DNA of 64,000 nucleotides, taken from JACVRW01 sp963765135. GTDB taxonomy: Bacteria > Actinomycetota > Thermoleophilia > Solirubrobacterales > Thermoleophilaceae. Below are positions 31,743-40,038 of the stretch, piece after piece; within the stretch, counting starts at the first letter, position 1; the number at the start of each line of letters is the position of its first letter. The stretch covers positions 1,054,001 to 1,118,000 of the forward strand of contig CAVXUX010000002.1 in NCBI GenBank assembly GCA_963765135.1, read 5' to 3'. A model generated the notes under the pieces. That model had not been told where the DNA came from. It searched no databases and worked only from the letters and a program-made list of their open reading frames with translations. A program made the translations under genes and the position numbers.

Positions 31743-32527
31743 AGACGCGCTGGTGCGCGCTGGTGCTGACGGCTTGTGCGGCGATCGCCGTGGGCTGTGG
31801 CGACGACGACGACGGGAACGGCGGAGGCGGCAGCTCGGCGGAGCCCACAAGGCTCGTCGTTTCGGCGGCCTCGTCGATGACCGAGGCGCTGGAGAAGTGC
31901 GCCCCGCAATTTGGAGAGGCGGAGAACGCCGAGGTCCGGTTGTCGTTTGCCGGCTCGGACGAGCTCGCTGCGCAGATCCGCCAAGGCGCGAAGGTCGACG
32001 TCTACGCGGCCGCCAACACGAGGATCCCCGACGAGCTCTACGGCGAGGACCTCCTGAGCAAGCCGGTCGAGTTCGCCACCAACGAGTTCGTGCTGGCCGT
32101 GCCGAAGGACTCCGACATCGACTCCGTCGATGACCTGACGAAGGAGGGCACCACGGTGGTGATCGGCTCGGCGTCGGTGCCGATCGGCGAGTACACGCGG
32201 GAGACGCTGAGCAAGCTCCCGCCGGCGCAGAAGAAGGCCATTCTCGCGAACGTGCGTTCCAACGAGCCCGACGTGAAGGGCATCGTCGGCAAGCTGACCC
32301 AGGGGGCGGCGGACGCGGGCTTCGTCTACGTGACCGACGTGAACGCCACCGGCGGGGATCTGAAGGCAATCCACCTCCCGAAGAAGCTCGAGCCGGAAGT
32401 GACCTACGGTGCTGGCGTGGTCGGCAAGGCTGAGCAACCCGAGCTCGCCCAGCGGTTCGTCGACGGGCTGACCGACGGAGACTGCGCCCAGGCGCTCACG
32501 GACGCGGGGTTCGGCCCGGCCCCGTGA
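31739..32527 (+). CDS. modA: Molybdate ABC transporter substrate-binding lipoprotein
   Basis: 262-residue periplasmic-type binding protein anchored as a lipoprotein: signal MKTRWCALVLTACAAIAVGC with lipobox AVGC, then an Asp/Gly-rich linker. The oxyanion-binding segments are LVVSAASSMTEALE, FAGSDELAAQIRQGAKVDVY and ADAGFVYVTDVNATGG, all typical of ModA. GTG 31739 overlaps the regulator stop. It delivers molybdate or tungstate to ModBC. Confidence 0.9.
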   Translation: MKTRWCALVLTACAAIAVGCGDDDDGNGGGGSSAEPTRLVVSAASSMTEALEKCAPQFGEAENAEVRLSFAGSDELAAQIRQGAKVDVYAAANTRIPDELYGEDLLSKPVEFATNEFVLAVPKDSDIDSVDDLTKEGTTVVIGSASVPIGEYTRETLSKLPPAQKKAILANVRSNEPDVKGIVGKLTQGAADAGFVYVTDVNATGGDLKAIHLPKKLEPEVTYGAGVVGKAEQPELAQRFVDGLTDGDCAQALTDAGFGPAP

Positions 32528-32533
32528 GGAGAA

Positions 32534-33331
32534 GTGGTTGGTTTCCGCTCCTGCTCGGGCCTTTGCCTGGCGGTCGCGTTGGCGTTCCTCACGCTGCCGG
32601 TCGTCGCGATCTTCGTCGACTCGAGCCCAGCCGACCTGATTGCGAGCCTGGGTGAGCCGGGAGCGCTTGACGCGCTGTGGCTGAGTCTGCGCACCACCGC
32701 AGCCTCGATCACGATCATCCTGCTGATCGGTACCCCAGCGGCCTATCTGCTGGCTACGCGGTCGTTTCGCGGCAAGGCCGTCGTCGTGACGTTGATCGAG
32801 CTTCCGCTGGTGCTGCCGCCGGCGGTTGCCGGGATCGCGCTGCTGGCCTCCGTCGGTCCCGCGGGCATCCTGGGTGGCACGCTCGAAGCGGCGGGGATCG
32901 AGCTCTCGCTCACCACGGCCGGCGTGGTGGTGGCGCTTACCTTCGTCGCCTCGCCCTTCTACGTGCGCCAGGCGATGGCCGCGTTCGCCGCCGTCGACCG
33001 TACGCTGCTCGACGCCTCACGCACGCTTGGAGCTCCGGAGGCACGTGGCTTCCTGCGGATCATGATCCCCGTCGCCCTGCCAGGACTTGCCGCCGGCACG
33101 GCTTTGGCTCTCGGCCGCGCGCTGGGAGAATTCGGCGCGACGCTGATGTTCGCCGGGTCGTTCCAGGGGATCACGCAGACCGTGCCGCTCGCCATCTACG
33201 ACCGCTTCTCGACCAACTTCGACTCGGCCCTCGCGTTGTCCGCCGTGCTGGTGGCGATCTCCGCCGCCATCCTGCTCTCCGTCAAGTTGGTCCAAGGCGG
33301 CGACGCCTTCGGCAGCTGGCAGCCGGAGTAA
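32534..33331 (+). CDS. modB: Molybdate ABC transporter permease, probable N-terminal frameshift
   Basis: Inner-membrane permease with six helices. The ABC-coupling EAA loop is DASRTLGAPEARGFLRIMIP and GRALGEFGATLMFAGSFQGI follows, as in ModB. The given start GTG 32534 yields an odd MVGFRSCSG beginning. GTG 32524 overlaps the modA stop (GTGA) and encodes a better signal-anchor start (MRRSGWFPLLLG), joining this frame if one base near 32568 is extra. Works with ModA and ModC. Confidence 0.85.
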   Translation: MVGFRSCSGLCLAVALAFLTLPVVAIFVDSSPADLIASLGEPGALDALWLSLRTTAASITIILLIGTPAAYLLATRSFRGKAVVVTLIELPLVLPPAVAGIALLASVGPAGILGGTLEAAGIELSLTTAGVVVALTFVASPFYVRQAMAAFAAVDRTLLDASRTLGAPEARGFLRIMIPVALPGLAAGTALALGRALGEFGATLMFAGSFQGITQTVPLAIYDRFSTNFDSALALSAVLVAISAAILLSVKLVQGGDAFGSWQPE

Positions 33332-33340
33332 TACGCGCCG

Positions 33341-34405
33341 GTGCTCCGCGTCCAAGCGAGCACCACGCTCGGCTCCCTACGGCTAGACGTGGACCTGGAG
33401 GTGGGGGCGGGGGAGTGCCTCGCGCTTGCCGGACCGTCCGGAGCGGGCAAGACCAGCGTCCTGCGGGTGGCGGCGGGGCTGCTGCGCCCGGCGCACGGCC
33501 GCGTCGACGCCAACGGCGAAACCTGGCTCGACACCGCGCGCGGCATCGACGTGCCGGCCGAACGCCGCCGCTGCGGCTACGTCTTCCAGGACTACGCGCT
33601 GTTCCCGCACCTGAGCGCCAGCCAGAACGTCGCCTACCCACTCCGCGGGCTCTCGCGACCGGAGCGACGCTCGCGTGCACTCGCGCTGCTCGACCGATTT
33701 GGCCTCGCCGACCGGGCCGATGCGCGGCCCCGCACCCTCAGCGGCGGAGAGCGCCAACGCGTCGCGGTTGCGAGGGCGCTGGCCCGCGCGCCCGAGGTCC
33801 TGCTCCTTGACGAGCCGCTGTCCGCGCTCGACGCCCGCACCCGCGCCGGCGCGGCTCGCGAGCTCGCCGCCGTGCTACGCGAGAGCGAGGCCCCCACGCT
33901 GCTCGTCACGCACGACTTCGCCGAGGCCGCCCAGCTCGGCGACCGCGTCGGGATCATCGACCAGGGTCACGTGGTGCAGCAGGGCACGCCAAGCGAGCTT
34001 GCGGCCGCCCCGCGCTCCGCCTTCGTCGCCGACTTCACCGGAGCCGTCGTACTGACCGGCACCGCGCACAGCGCGACCGACGGACTCACCCACGTCGAGC
34101 TCGACGGGGGTGGGACGGTCACCACCACCGAGCCCGGCGACGGCGCGGTGGCGGTCAGCGTCTACCCCTGGGAGATCGCCATCGAACTCGCGAGCGAGGA
34201 ACCACACGGGTCCGCCCAGAACCGCCTACCGGTTGAGGTGCTCTCGATCACGACGGTCGGCAACCGTGTGCGGCTCGGACTGGCGGGCCCACAGCCACTC
34301 GTCGCCGAGATCACCCAGACCTCCGCCGAGCGGCTCGAGCTGCATGCCGGCGCTAGGGTCACCGCCACCTGGAAAGCAGCCGCCACACGTCTCGTGGCCA
34401 TCTGA
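33341..34405 (+). CDS. modC: Molybdate ABC transporter ATPase
   Basis: 354-residue ATPase. Walker A is LAGPSGAGKTSVLR, Q-loop VFQDYALFPHLSA, signature LSGGERQRVAVARAL, Walker B VLLLDEPLSALDA and H-loop LLVTHDFAEAA. The C-terminal 120 residues form a TOBE-type domain pair (LPVEVLSITTVGNRVRLGLA). It powers molybdate import and could sense internal molybdate by its TOBE domain. Confidence 0.9.
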   Translation: MLRVQASTTLGSLRLDVDLEVGAGECLALAGPSGAGKTSVLRVAAGLLRPAHGRVDANGETWLDTARGIDVPAERRRCGYVFQDYALFPHLSASQNVAYPLRGLSRPERRSRALALLDRFGLADRADARPRTLSGGERQRVAVARALARAPEVLLLDEPLSALDARTRAGAARELAAVLRESEAPTLLVTHDFAEAAQLGDRVGIIDQGHVVQQGTPSELAAAPRSAFVADFTGAVVLTGTAHSATDGLTHVELDGGGTVTTTEPGDGAVAVSVYPWEIAIELASEEPHGSAQNRLPVEVLSITTVGNRVRLGLAGPQPLVAEITQTSAERLELHAGARVTATWKAAATRLVAI

Positions 34406-34423
34406 ACCGGAGGAAGCAGCCGC

Positions 34424-34630
34424 ATGAAGATCAGCGCGCGCAACCAGCTCAAGGGCACCGTCCGAGGAATCCGCCGCGGCGAGGCCACAGCCAACGTCGA
34501 GATCGACGTCGCCGGCAACCGGCTCGTCGCCTCCATCACAGTCGAGGCCGTCGAAGAGCTCGGACTCTCGGAAGGCAGTGAGGTCACGGCTGTAGTCAAG
34601 GCCTCCGACGTGATGGTCGCCATCGACTAG
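34424..34630 (+). CDS. Molbindin (Mop/TOBE domain protein)
   Basis: 68-residue stand-alone Mop domain: KISARNQLKGTVRGIRRGEA, VASITVEAVEELGLSEGSEV and VVKASDVMVAID. Molbindins assemble into hexamers that store or buffer molybdate. Close similarity in layout to the TOBE part of the regulator at 31345. ATG 34424 has GGAGG 9 bases upstream. It closes the mod operon, 18 bases after modC. Confidence 0.88.
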   Translation: MKISARNQLKGTVRGIRRGEATANVEIDVAGNRLVASITVEAVEELGLSEGSEVTAVVKASDVMVAID

Positions 34631-34695
34631 AGACGTGACCGCCCGGGCCGAGTCCGGCATGCGACGATTGCGCTCGTGAGGCGGCCCTGCGTTCC

Positions 34696-36612
34696 ATGGC
34701 GATTCTCACGGTCGTGTCGGTCTTGCTCGGCGCTCCCGCGACGGCGTTCGCAGGCGGCGATGAAGGCTCGCAGGCGCCGCCGAGTGCCGGGCCTCCCGGG
34801 CCTTGGAGCGACGATGAGGTGGGCGAGGGCGAGGACGTGCCGTACAGGCCGACGGACGCAAAGAGCTGCCGGCTGGGCGGCACGCGTGACGCCGGTCCGG
34901 GCACCGTGCTCGGCGTGTGGGTGGTGCGCACTCGCTGCCCCGCCGGCAAGGGGCTCGTGCGTCATTACCAGCGCTGCCTGAACAGCGAAGCTGGTCGCAA
35001 CCGCGGCTGCTACTCGCGCATCGACAAGCAATGCGTCCGGCCCGTGTTCCTCGGGCGCTGCTGGCTGCGCGACCGCTTCTTTCGGAGGCAGGTCCGAGGC
35101 TACCGCTGTACCGAGCGGCGGTTGTACGAGGTCAAGGGCCTCTACGAGGGACGCGTGGCGTGCAGCAAGGGCAGGCTGCGGATCAGTCACAGCTACACGC
35201 TCCACAACGGGAAGCCCGTCTCGGTGGACAGGGAGTCCGAGCTGCGGGCGGCGTGGGGCAACCCGCGCGTCACCGCGATCGACGTGACCGACGACATCTT
35301 CCTGCGCGCCTGCGAGGTGGGGGACCCGATGCGCGAGTCGGCGCGCCCGGTCCTGCTGGACGGGCATGGCCACACGCTGCGGCAGACGTGCTTCGAGAAG
35401 CGCCTGCTCCGGCAGGACGGCACGGGCTTCGTCGAGCTCAGGAACGTGACGCTCACGCGCGGCGGCAGCGACGGGCCGGGCGGTGCTGTGGCGACGCGCG
35501 GCGAGATCACGGTCATCGACTCCAAGGTCCAGCAGAACCTTGCGGAGGAGCCGGGCGGCGGCATCATGTCCCAGCGCCGGGCGACGATCATCCGCTCGAT
35601 CATCACCGGCAACCTCGCCAACGACGACGGCGGCGGGGTCTACGCGCGCCGGGGGGGCATCCAGGTCTACGACTCGATCCTGAGCGCGAACCTGGTCGAC
35701 GGCTCCGGCGGAGCGCTCGGGTCGACCGGGGACATCCTCGTCGTCCGCTCGCATCTCGACGGGAACACCACGGACGGTGATGGTGGGGCGATCTACGCCG
35801 ACGAGGACGGCGACGTCACCGTGATCGACTCCACGGTGAGCGGCAGCGACGCCGACGGCCCGGGCGGCGCGATCTTCACCCTCGACGGCGACGTCACGAT
35901 CATCAACTCCACCCTCACGGGCAACCGCGCCGACGACCGCGGCGGCGCCGTCTCGGGCGAGGCCTCGGTAATCGCGCTGAACTCGACGATCTCGCGCAAC
36001 CTGGCCGTCGCACATGTCGGCGGGGGCCTGTGGTCGCGCGGGCCGATGTACGTCGGCAACTCGACCGTGAGCAACAACTACGCCGAGGGCAAGGGCGGCG
36101 GCCTGCATGCCGGAAGCGTCCTCACCCTCGTCAACTCGACCGTCGCGGACAACATCGCGTCCGCGGCCGCGAACATCGGCGTCGGCGAGCGGCTCGATGC
36201 CTTCGGCTCGGTGATCGGCCCGGCGAAGCTCGACGGCCGTGGCGACGCCCAACCGACCGACAAGAACTGCGACGCGCCGATCGCCAGGTCGCTCGGGTTC
36301 AACGTCGTGACCGACACCTCGTGCGGGCTCGCCGGGCCGGGCGACCTCGTCGGGGTGGCGTCATCGCTGGGGCCGCTGGGTGAAAACGGCGGCAGGCATG
36401 AGACGCAGATGCCGGGCACTCTCAGCCCGGTCCTCGGACTTGTCCCGGGCGGAGTCTGCCTGGCCGCCCCCCTCCCGGACTCCCTCGAGGGCGAGCAGCA
36501 CCTCGCCGCGCAGATCCCCGACCTGCGGGCCCTGATGCGCACCGATCAACGCGGAGTCCCGCGCGCGCTCGACGGAGCCTGCGACGCCGGCGCCGTGGAG
36601 GTGACGCCGTGA
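34696..36612 (+). CDS. Secreted right-handed beta-helix protein with choice-of-anchor-Q end
   Basis: 638 residues. An apparent signal peptide (MAILTVVSVLLGAPATAFA) lacks basic residues; GTG 34676 (V-R-R) in a neighbouring frame would supply them if one base near 34685 is missing. Residues 45-170 are Cys/Arg-rich. Residues 200-520 are a parallel beta-helix with repeats such as GDVTIINSTLTGNRADDRGG and LTLVNSTVADNIA. The end RTDQRGVPRALDGACDAGAV is the choice-of-anchor-Q motif. It is probably a surface or exported adhesin or polysaccharide-binding protein. Its stop overlaps the next secreted protein (GTGA). Confidence 0.78.
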   Translation: MAILTVVSVLLGAPATAFAGGDEGSQAPPSAGPPGPWSDDEVGEGEDVPYRPTDAKSCRLGGTRDAGPGTVLGVWVVRTRCPAGKGLVRHYQRCLNSEAGRNRGCYSRIDKQCVRPVFLGRCWLRDRFFRRQVRGYRCTERRLYEVKGLYEGRVACSKGRLRISHSYTLHNGKPVSVDRESELRAAWGNPRVTAIDVTDDIFLRACEVGDPMRESARPVLLDGHGHTLRQTCFEKRLLRQDGTGFVELRNVTLTRGGSDGPGGAVATRGEITVIDSKVQQNLAEEPGGGIMSQRRATIIRSIITGNLANDDGGGVYARRGGIQVYDSILSANLVDGSGGALGSTGDILVVRSHLDGNTTDGDGGAIYADEDGDVTVIDSTVSGSDADGPGGAIFTLDGDVTIINSTLTGNRADDRGGAVSGEASVIALNSTISRNLAVAHVGGGLWSRGPMYVGNSTVSNNYAEGKGGGLHAGSVLTLVNSTVADNIASAAANIGVGERLDAFGSVIGPAKLDGRGDAQPTDKNCDAPIARSLGFNVVTDTSCGLAGPGDLVGVASSLGPLGENGGRHETQMPGTLSPVLGLVPGGVCLAAPLPDSLEGEQHLAAQIPDLRALMRTDQRGVPRALDGACDAGAVEVTP

Positions 36613-37443
36613 GCTATCCGCTCCCATCGCGATGCGCCCTGCTGACCCTCGCGATCGTATGCGGCGCGGCAGGAGCCGTCGGATTCGGAGGCTCGGGAAT
36701 CTCCGATGCGCGGCCGGCGATCGCAGCAGGGGCAGGGGACGACTCGCCATGGCCCCGCACGGAGGCACTGGGCCCGAACGTCCGCGCCGCGCGACGGGAG
36801 CTGGCCCGGCTGGAACGGCAGGTGGAGCTGATGGAGCAGTCGGCGGAGAACGCGGAGGACTGGATGACGTGCATCAGGTACGTGCCGGTCAACGAACAGG
36901 GCGACCGGGACCGGCAGTTCGGCTACCTCTACGACGAGCGCGACGGAACCGGCCCCGGGTACATGGATGGCATCGCAGTGGACAGGCGCCGCCGCCGCGG
37001 CCGAGAGGACTACCTGTTCATGCACTTCCGCGGTGACGGCTGCCGGAGCGACAACCCCCAGCCCGGCGGGACCGCCGAGCCCGCATCGGCGCGGGCCGCG
37101 AGCACCTCCAAGCGCCGTCGCCCAGGCCTCAGAGGAGGGCTGAACGCCCTTGAGCGGAGGACGGAGCGCCTCGTCCGAACGGTCGCAGCGACTGGAGACC
37201 ATCTCCGAGCGCTTCGACGAGTGGGAGTCATGCGTCTCCTGGGTCCCCGTGACCGAGCTCGGCGACCCCGACCAAGCGTTCGGCTACCTGTTCGGCCCCA
37301 AGGGGAGCTCGGCGGGGTACCGGGCGGCGCTGCACATCGACCGCGCCGACTGGGACGACCCGGACTACATGTTCCTCGCGCTCGTCGGGGGTGACCGCCC
37401 GGGCGGCACCTGCCAGGACGAGCCAGGAGAGGGGATTGATTGA
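36609..37443 (+). CDS. Secreted protein with two coiled-coil/Cys modules, one frameshift
   Basis: I do not recognise this family. A signal peptide (about residues 1-30) is followed by a coiled coil (ARRELARLERQVELMEQSAE) and module 1: C-IRYVPVNEQGDRDRQFGYLY, about 20 residues, DYLFMHFRGDGC. After a linker and a second coil (LNALERRTERL) the frame shifts near 37178 and continues with ERSQRLETISERFDEWES and module 2: C-VSWVPVTELGDPDQAFGYLF, then DPDYMFLALVGGDRPGGTC. The two modules are clearly repeated. GTG 36609 overlaps the beta-helix stop. Each module has one Cys at each end, probably a disulfide. Confidence 0.6.
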
Positions 37444-37444
37444 G

Positions 37445-37859
37445 ATGCGTCGAGCTCTGATCCTGATCGTCGCGTGCACCATGGCCGCCGCCGGCGCGCC
37501 GCCGCGCTGTGGCGGGGGAAGGTTCTCGCGACCGCCCGCCCACGCTGCGCGAGAGGGTCGACGACCTCCAGCAGGAAATCGAGTCCCTCACCGAGGACAT
37601 CGAGGACCTGGGCGAGCCGGTGGAGGAATTCGACCTCTTCGACCAATGCGCCTACACGATCGGCGTGACCCAGTACGGAGCGTGGGGCGGCGACACCGGC
37701 TTCCTCTTCGGTCCGGGTGGGACCGGGCGCCGGCCGGCGCTCGCGATGGACATGCGCGGGTTCGGCACGCCGCAGTACGACTTCCTCGCCTTTCCGGGCG
37801 AAGAGCCACCGAGCATCGAGTGCAACGAGGATGCCGGCGAGGAATTCATCGACGGCTGA
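37445..37859 (+). CDS. Secreted protein with a third coiled-coil/Cys module, one frameshift
   Basis: Starts 1 base after the previous gene. Signal peptide MRRALILIVACTMAAAGAP, then a shift near 37507, then VAGEGSRDRPPTLRERVDDL, a coiled coil to about residue 65, and one module: C-AYTIGVTQYGAWGGDTGFLF, with PQYDFLAFPGEEPPSIEC. The same order (signal, coil, FGYLF/TGFLF core, DY-F-A-F, terminal Cys) as its neighbour marks it as a diverged paralogue. Function unknown. Confidence 0.55.
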
Positions 37860-37916
37860 GCGCCTGGTCGGGCGGCTCGTGCCGGCGGTCGGCGCCATCG
37901 CCGTGTGCGCCATCGG

Positions 37917-38312
37917 CTACGCCGACAGCCCCACGGCTTCGAGGGCGTCCTCGGGATCACTGTGGCTGATGATGCGCCTGATCCGACCCCGCTGCAGCTC
38001 GAAAACGAAGCCCGCGACGGAGTCGATCTCAACACCGCTTTGGCCGAGAGCGCTCACCCGGCCAATCACCGCCACTCGCTCCTGTCGGTCGTGGAACTCG
38101 AGAGGGTCGATTCGGAACGTCTCCCAGTCCTCATCCATGTCGCGGACGAACTGCCGGACCCCTTGGTGTCCTCGATAGACGATGCCCTCGAGCTGCGCCC
38201 GGAGCGGCTGCCACTCGCAATCCTCGGCAGAGAGTCGGACCAGCCCATCGACATCACGCGCGTTGAACGCGCCATAGGCAGCACGGACGACCTCGACGTT
38301 CTCATGCGACAT
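37917..38312 (-). CDS. SnoaL-like/NTF2-fold protein
   Basis: 131-residue NTF2-fold protein: ENVEVVRAAYGAFNARDVDG, CEWQPLRAQLEGIVYRGHQG, FRIDPLEFHDRQERVAVIGR and VFELQRGRIRRIISHSDPED. It belongs to the very common actinobacterial SnoaL group of unknown substrates. ATG 38312 lies 9 bases from a GATACT -10 box (38322-38327), so it may be leaderless. It is separate from the SRPBCC/ArsR unit that follows. Confidence 0.8.
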   Translation of the reverse strand: MSHENVEVVRAAYGAFNARDVDGLVRLSAEDCEWQPLRAQLEGIVYRGHQGVRQFVRDMDEDWETFRIDPLEFHDRQERVAVIGRVSALGQSGVEIDSVAGFVFELQRGRIRRIISHSDPEDALEAVGLSA

Positions 38313-38372
38313 CGCCCGCTCAGTATCCCGCTTGACGAGAGGCGGTTGACCTGGCTTTGAGGGCTTAGGCGC

Positions 38373-38840
38373 TCAGGCAGGGCCGGCGGCGAGGACTCGC
38401 TCGAGGTTCACGACGAGCTCGTCCCAGCCGGTCTGGGCGTTCTCGCGGGCCTCGCGGGTGAAGGGGCCGGAGGTCACGGTCATCCGCGTCCCGCCGCCTT
38501 CGGCCACGAACTCGACGCGCGTGATCGTCACCTCGATATCGGTCCCCGCGATCGGCTCCCCCTTGAGGACGATCAGCTCGGGCTCGGCGAGCTCGACGAT
38601 CTCGGCGCGGTAGCGGAACCGTCCGGGTCCGGACACCTCGACCATCTCCAAATGGAACCGGCCGCCGACCCGCGGCTCGATGTCCACCGATTCGGGCGGG
38701 ATCTCGAAGTCCCGCGGCGCCCACCAGCGGGCGACCTGCGCGGGATCGGTCCACGCGGCGAAGACGATCTCCGGCGGCACGTCGAAGCGATGGGAGACGT
38801 ACGCGTCGTTGGAGGCGGCGGACGGGTTCCGGCCGCTCAC
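38373..38840 (-). CDS. SRPBCC (AHSA1-like) domain protein
   Basis: 155-residue START-like protein: YVSHRFDVPPEIVFAAWTDP, VARWWAPRDFEIPPESVDIE, RFRYRAEIVELAEPELIVLK and a terminal WDELVVNLERVLAAGP helix. Unlike the SRPBCC protein at 12198 it has a short unstructured N-terminal extension. GTG 38840 overlaps the stop of the ArsR gene (38837-38840), so regulator and ligand-binding protein are co-translated. Confidence 0.83.
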   Translation of the reverse strand: MSGRNPSAASNDAYVSHRFDVPPEIVFAAWTDPAQVARWWAPRDFEIPPESVDIEPRVGGRFHLEMVEVSGPGRFRYRAEIVELAEPELIVLKGEPIAGTDIEVTITRVEFVAEGGGTRMTVTSGPFTREARENAQTGWDELVVNLERVLAAGPA

Positions 38841-39172
38841 CCGCGGCCTCCGCCGATGACCTCGTCGAGGTGCGCGTCGAGGCGCCGGACCCGGCCCTCC
38901 CATACCGCCTGGCAGCTGTCCACCCACTCGTCGGCTTCGCGGAGCCCCTCGACCCGCAGGCGGGTCGGCCGCGACTGGGCGGCGCGGCGGCGCGAGATGA
39001 GGCCGGCGCGCTCGAGCACCTTCAGGTGTCGCGAGATCGCGGGGAGGCTGACCGAGAAGGGTTCGGCGAGCTCGTTCACCGTCGCCTCACCCTGGGCGAG
39101 GCGCGCCAGGATCCCGCGCCGGGTCGGATCGGCGAGCGCCGCGAACTTGAGGCTGAGACCGTCGGTGGCCAT
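38837..39172 (-). CDS. ArsR-family HTH regulator (SRPBCC-partner type)
   Basis: 111-residue repressor: KFAALADPTRRGILARLAQG, FSVSLPAISRHLKVLERAGL and the wing RRAAQSRPTRLRVEGLREA. It lacks Cys, so it is not a metal sensor. ATG 39172 is used; the long ORF upstream is antisense to the RibD-like gene. It faces the divergent RibD-like gene at 39239 over an operator, and is coupled to the SRPBCC gene. Confidence 0.85.
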   Translation of the reverse strand: MATDGLSLKFAALADPTRRGILARLAQGEATVNELAEPFSVSLPAISRHLKVLERAGLISRRRAAQSRPTRLRVEGLREADEWVDSCQAVWEGRVRRLDAHLDEVIGGGRG

Positions 39173-39180
39173 TTGTCTGA

Positions 39181-39200
39181 TAACGATACGGTTAATTAAC
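39181..39200. promoter_or_regulatory. ArsR operator between ArsR/SRPBCC and RibD-like genes
   Basis: GTTAATTAAC (39191-39200) is a perfect 10-bp palindrome, and TAAC-GATACG-GTTA (39181-39194) overlaps it, giving three half-sites in an AT-rich patch unlike the surrounding DNA. It lies between divergent genes and could control both. Confidence 0.5.
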
Positions 39201-39238
39201 GGGTCGATCAAGCAAGCCGCGAGAGAAAGGACGATCCC

Positions 39239-39853
39239 ATGAAGCTGACGACCACGACGCAGGTCTCCGTCGATGGAGTGATGCAGGGAAACGGCGGCGC
39301 GACGGATGAGGACCGCAGGAACGGATTCGAGCGCGGCGGATGGGCAAGGCCGCCCAAACCGCTGTTCGACAACGAGGCCATGACGTTCGTCCAGGAGATC
39401 TACCAGCGCGCCGACGCGTTCCTGTTCGGCCGGCGGACCTACGAGCTCTTCGCCGGGTACTGGGGCGTGAGGAAGGATCTGGAGGACCCCATCGTAGGTG
39501 CCTTGAACACGCGGCCCAAGTACGTCGCATCGAACACGCTCACCGACCCGCAATGGGCGGACACGACCGTCCTCTCCGGTGACGTCGCGGCGGCCATCGG
39601 CGAACTGAAAGCCAAGCCGGCGGGTGAGCTGCAGGTGCACGGCAGCGGCGCCCTGACCCGGTGGCTGCTCGAGAACGACCTCGTCGACGAGATGAATCTG
39701 CTCATCGTCCCCGTGGTCGTCGGCCAGGGCACGCGCCTGTTCCCCGACAGCGGCCCGGACATAGCGCTTGACCTGGTCGACTCGCGAGCCTTCCCGAAGG
39801 GCGTAACGATCCAGGTCTACCGGCCCAACGGGCGCCCGCAGTACGCAACGTAG
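39239..39853 (+). CDS. Dihydrofolate reductase/RibD C-terminal-like protein
   Basis: 204-residue RibD-C-like oxidoreductase: TTTTQVSVDGVMQGNGGATD, ADAFLFGRRTYELFAGYWG, LQVHGSGALTRWLLENDLVD and LIVPVVVGQGTRLFPDSGPD. The NADPH-binding GSGAL loop and the GRRTYE helix are typical. The substrate is unknown; it is related to but diverged from the gene at 12710. ATG 39239 has an AAGG about 8 bases upstream. Confidence 0.85.
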   Translation: MKLTTTTQVSVDGVMQGNGGATDEDRRNGFERGGWARPPKPLFDNEAMTFVQEIYQRADAFLFGRRTYELFAGYWGVRKDLEDPIVGALNTRPKYVASNTLTDPQWADTTVLSGDVAAAIGELKAKPAGELQVHGSGALTRWLLENDLVDEMNLLIVPVVVGQGTRLFPDSGPDIALDLVDSRAFPKGVTIQVYRPNGRPQYAT

Positions 39854-40038
39854 GACGGGGCGCTCAAAAGCGCTGATGGGATTCGCTGTGCCACCTCGCG
39901 CCAGCCGCTGTCGATCGTGAGCAGACGGCACTCGACTTCGTGAAGCGATTCGTCTAGCTGCGCTTTCGCGTGGAGGCGGCAGCGAGCCCGGCGGATCGCG
40001 CGACCCAGGTGGGCGAGAGCCGCGAACCGGCAGCAGAT
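39854..40038 (+). other. Intergenic stretch with a hairpin and a short gene remnant
   Basis: GCGCT-CAAA-AGCGC (39860-39873) is a small stem-loop directly after the RibD-like stop, a possible terminator. Bases 39886-39957 then read in frame as a plausible C-terminus (VDREQTALDFVKRFV, TAG), which may be a relic of a deleted gene. No start or Shine-Dalgarno accompanies it. Confidence 0.3.

Noticed and set aside
37150..37443. Module 2 of the secreted protein as its own gene from TTG 37150
   Set aside because: It would lack a signal peptide and its coiled coil joins the upstream frame; a frameshift in one gene fits better.
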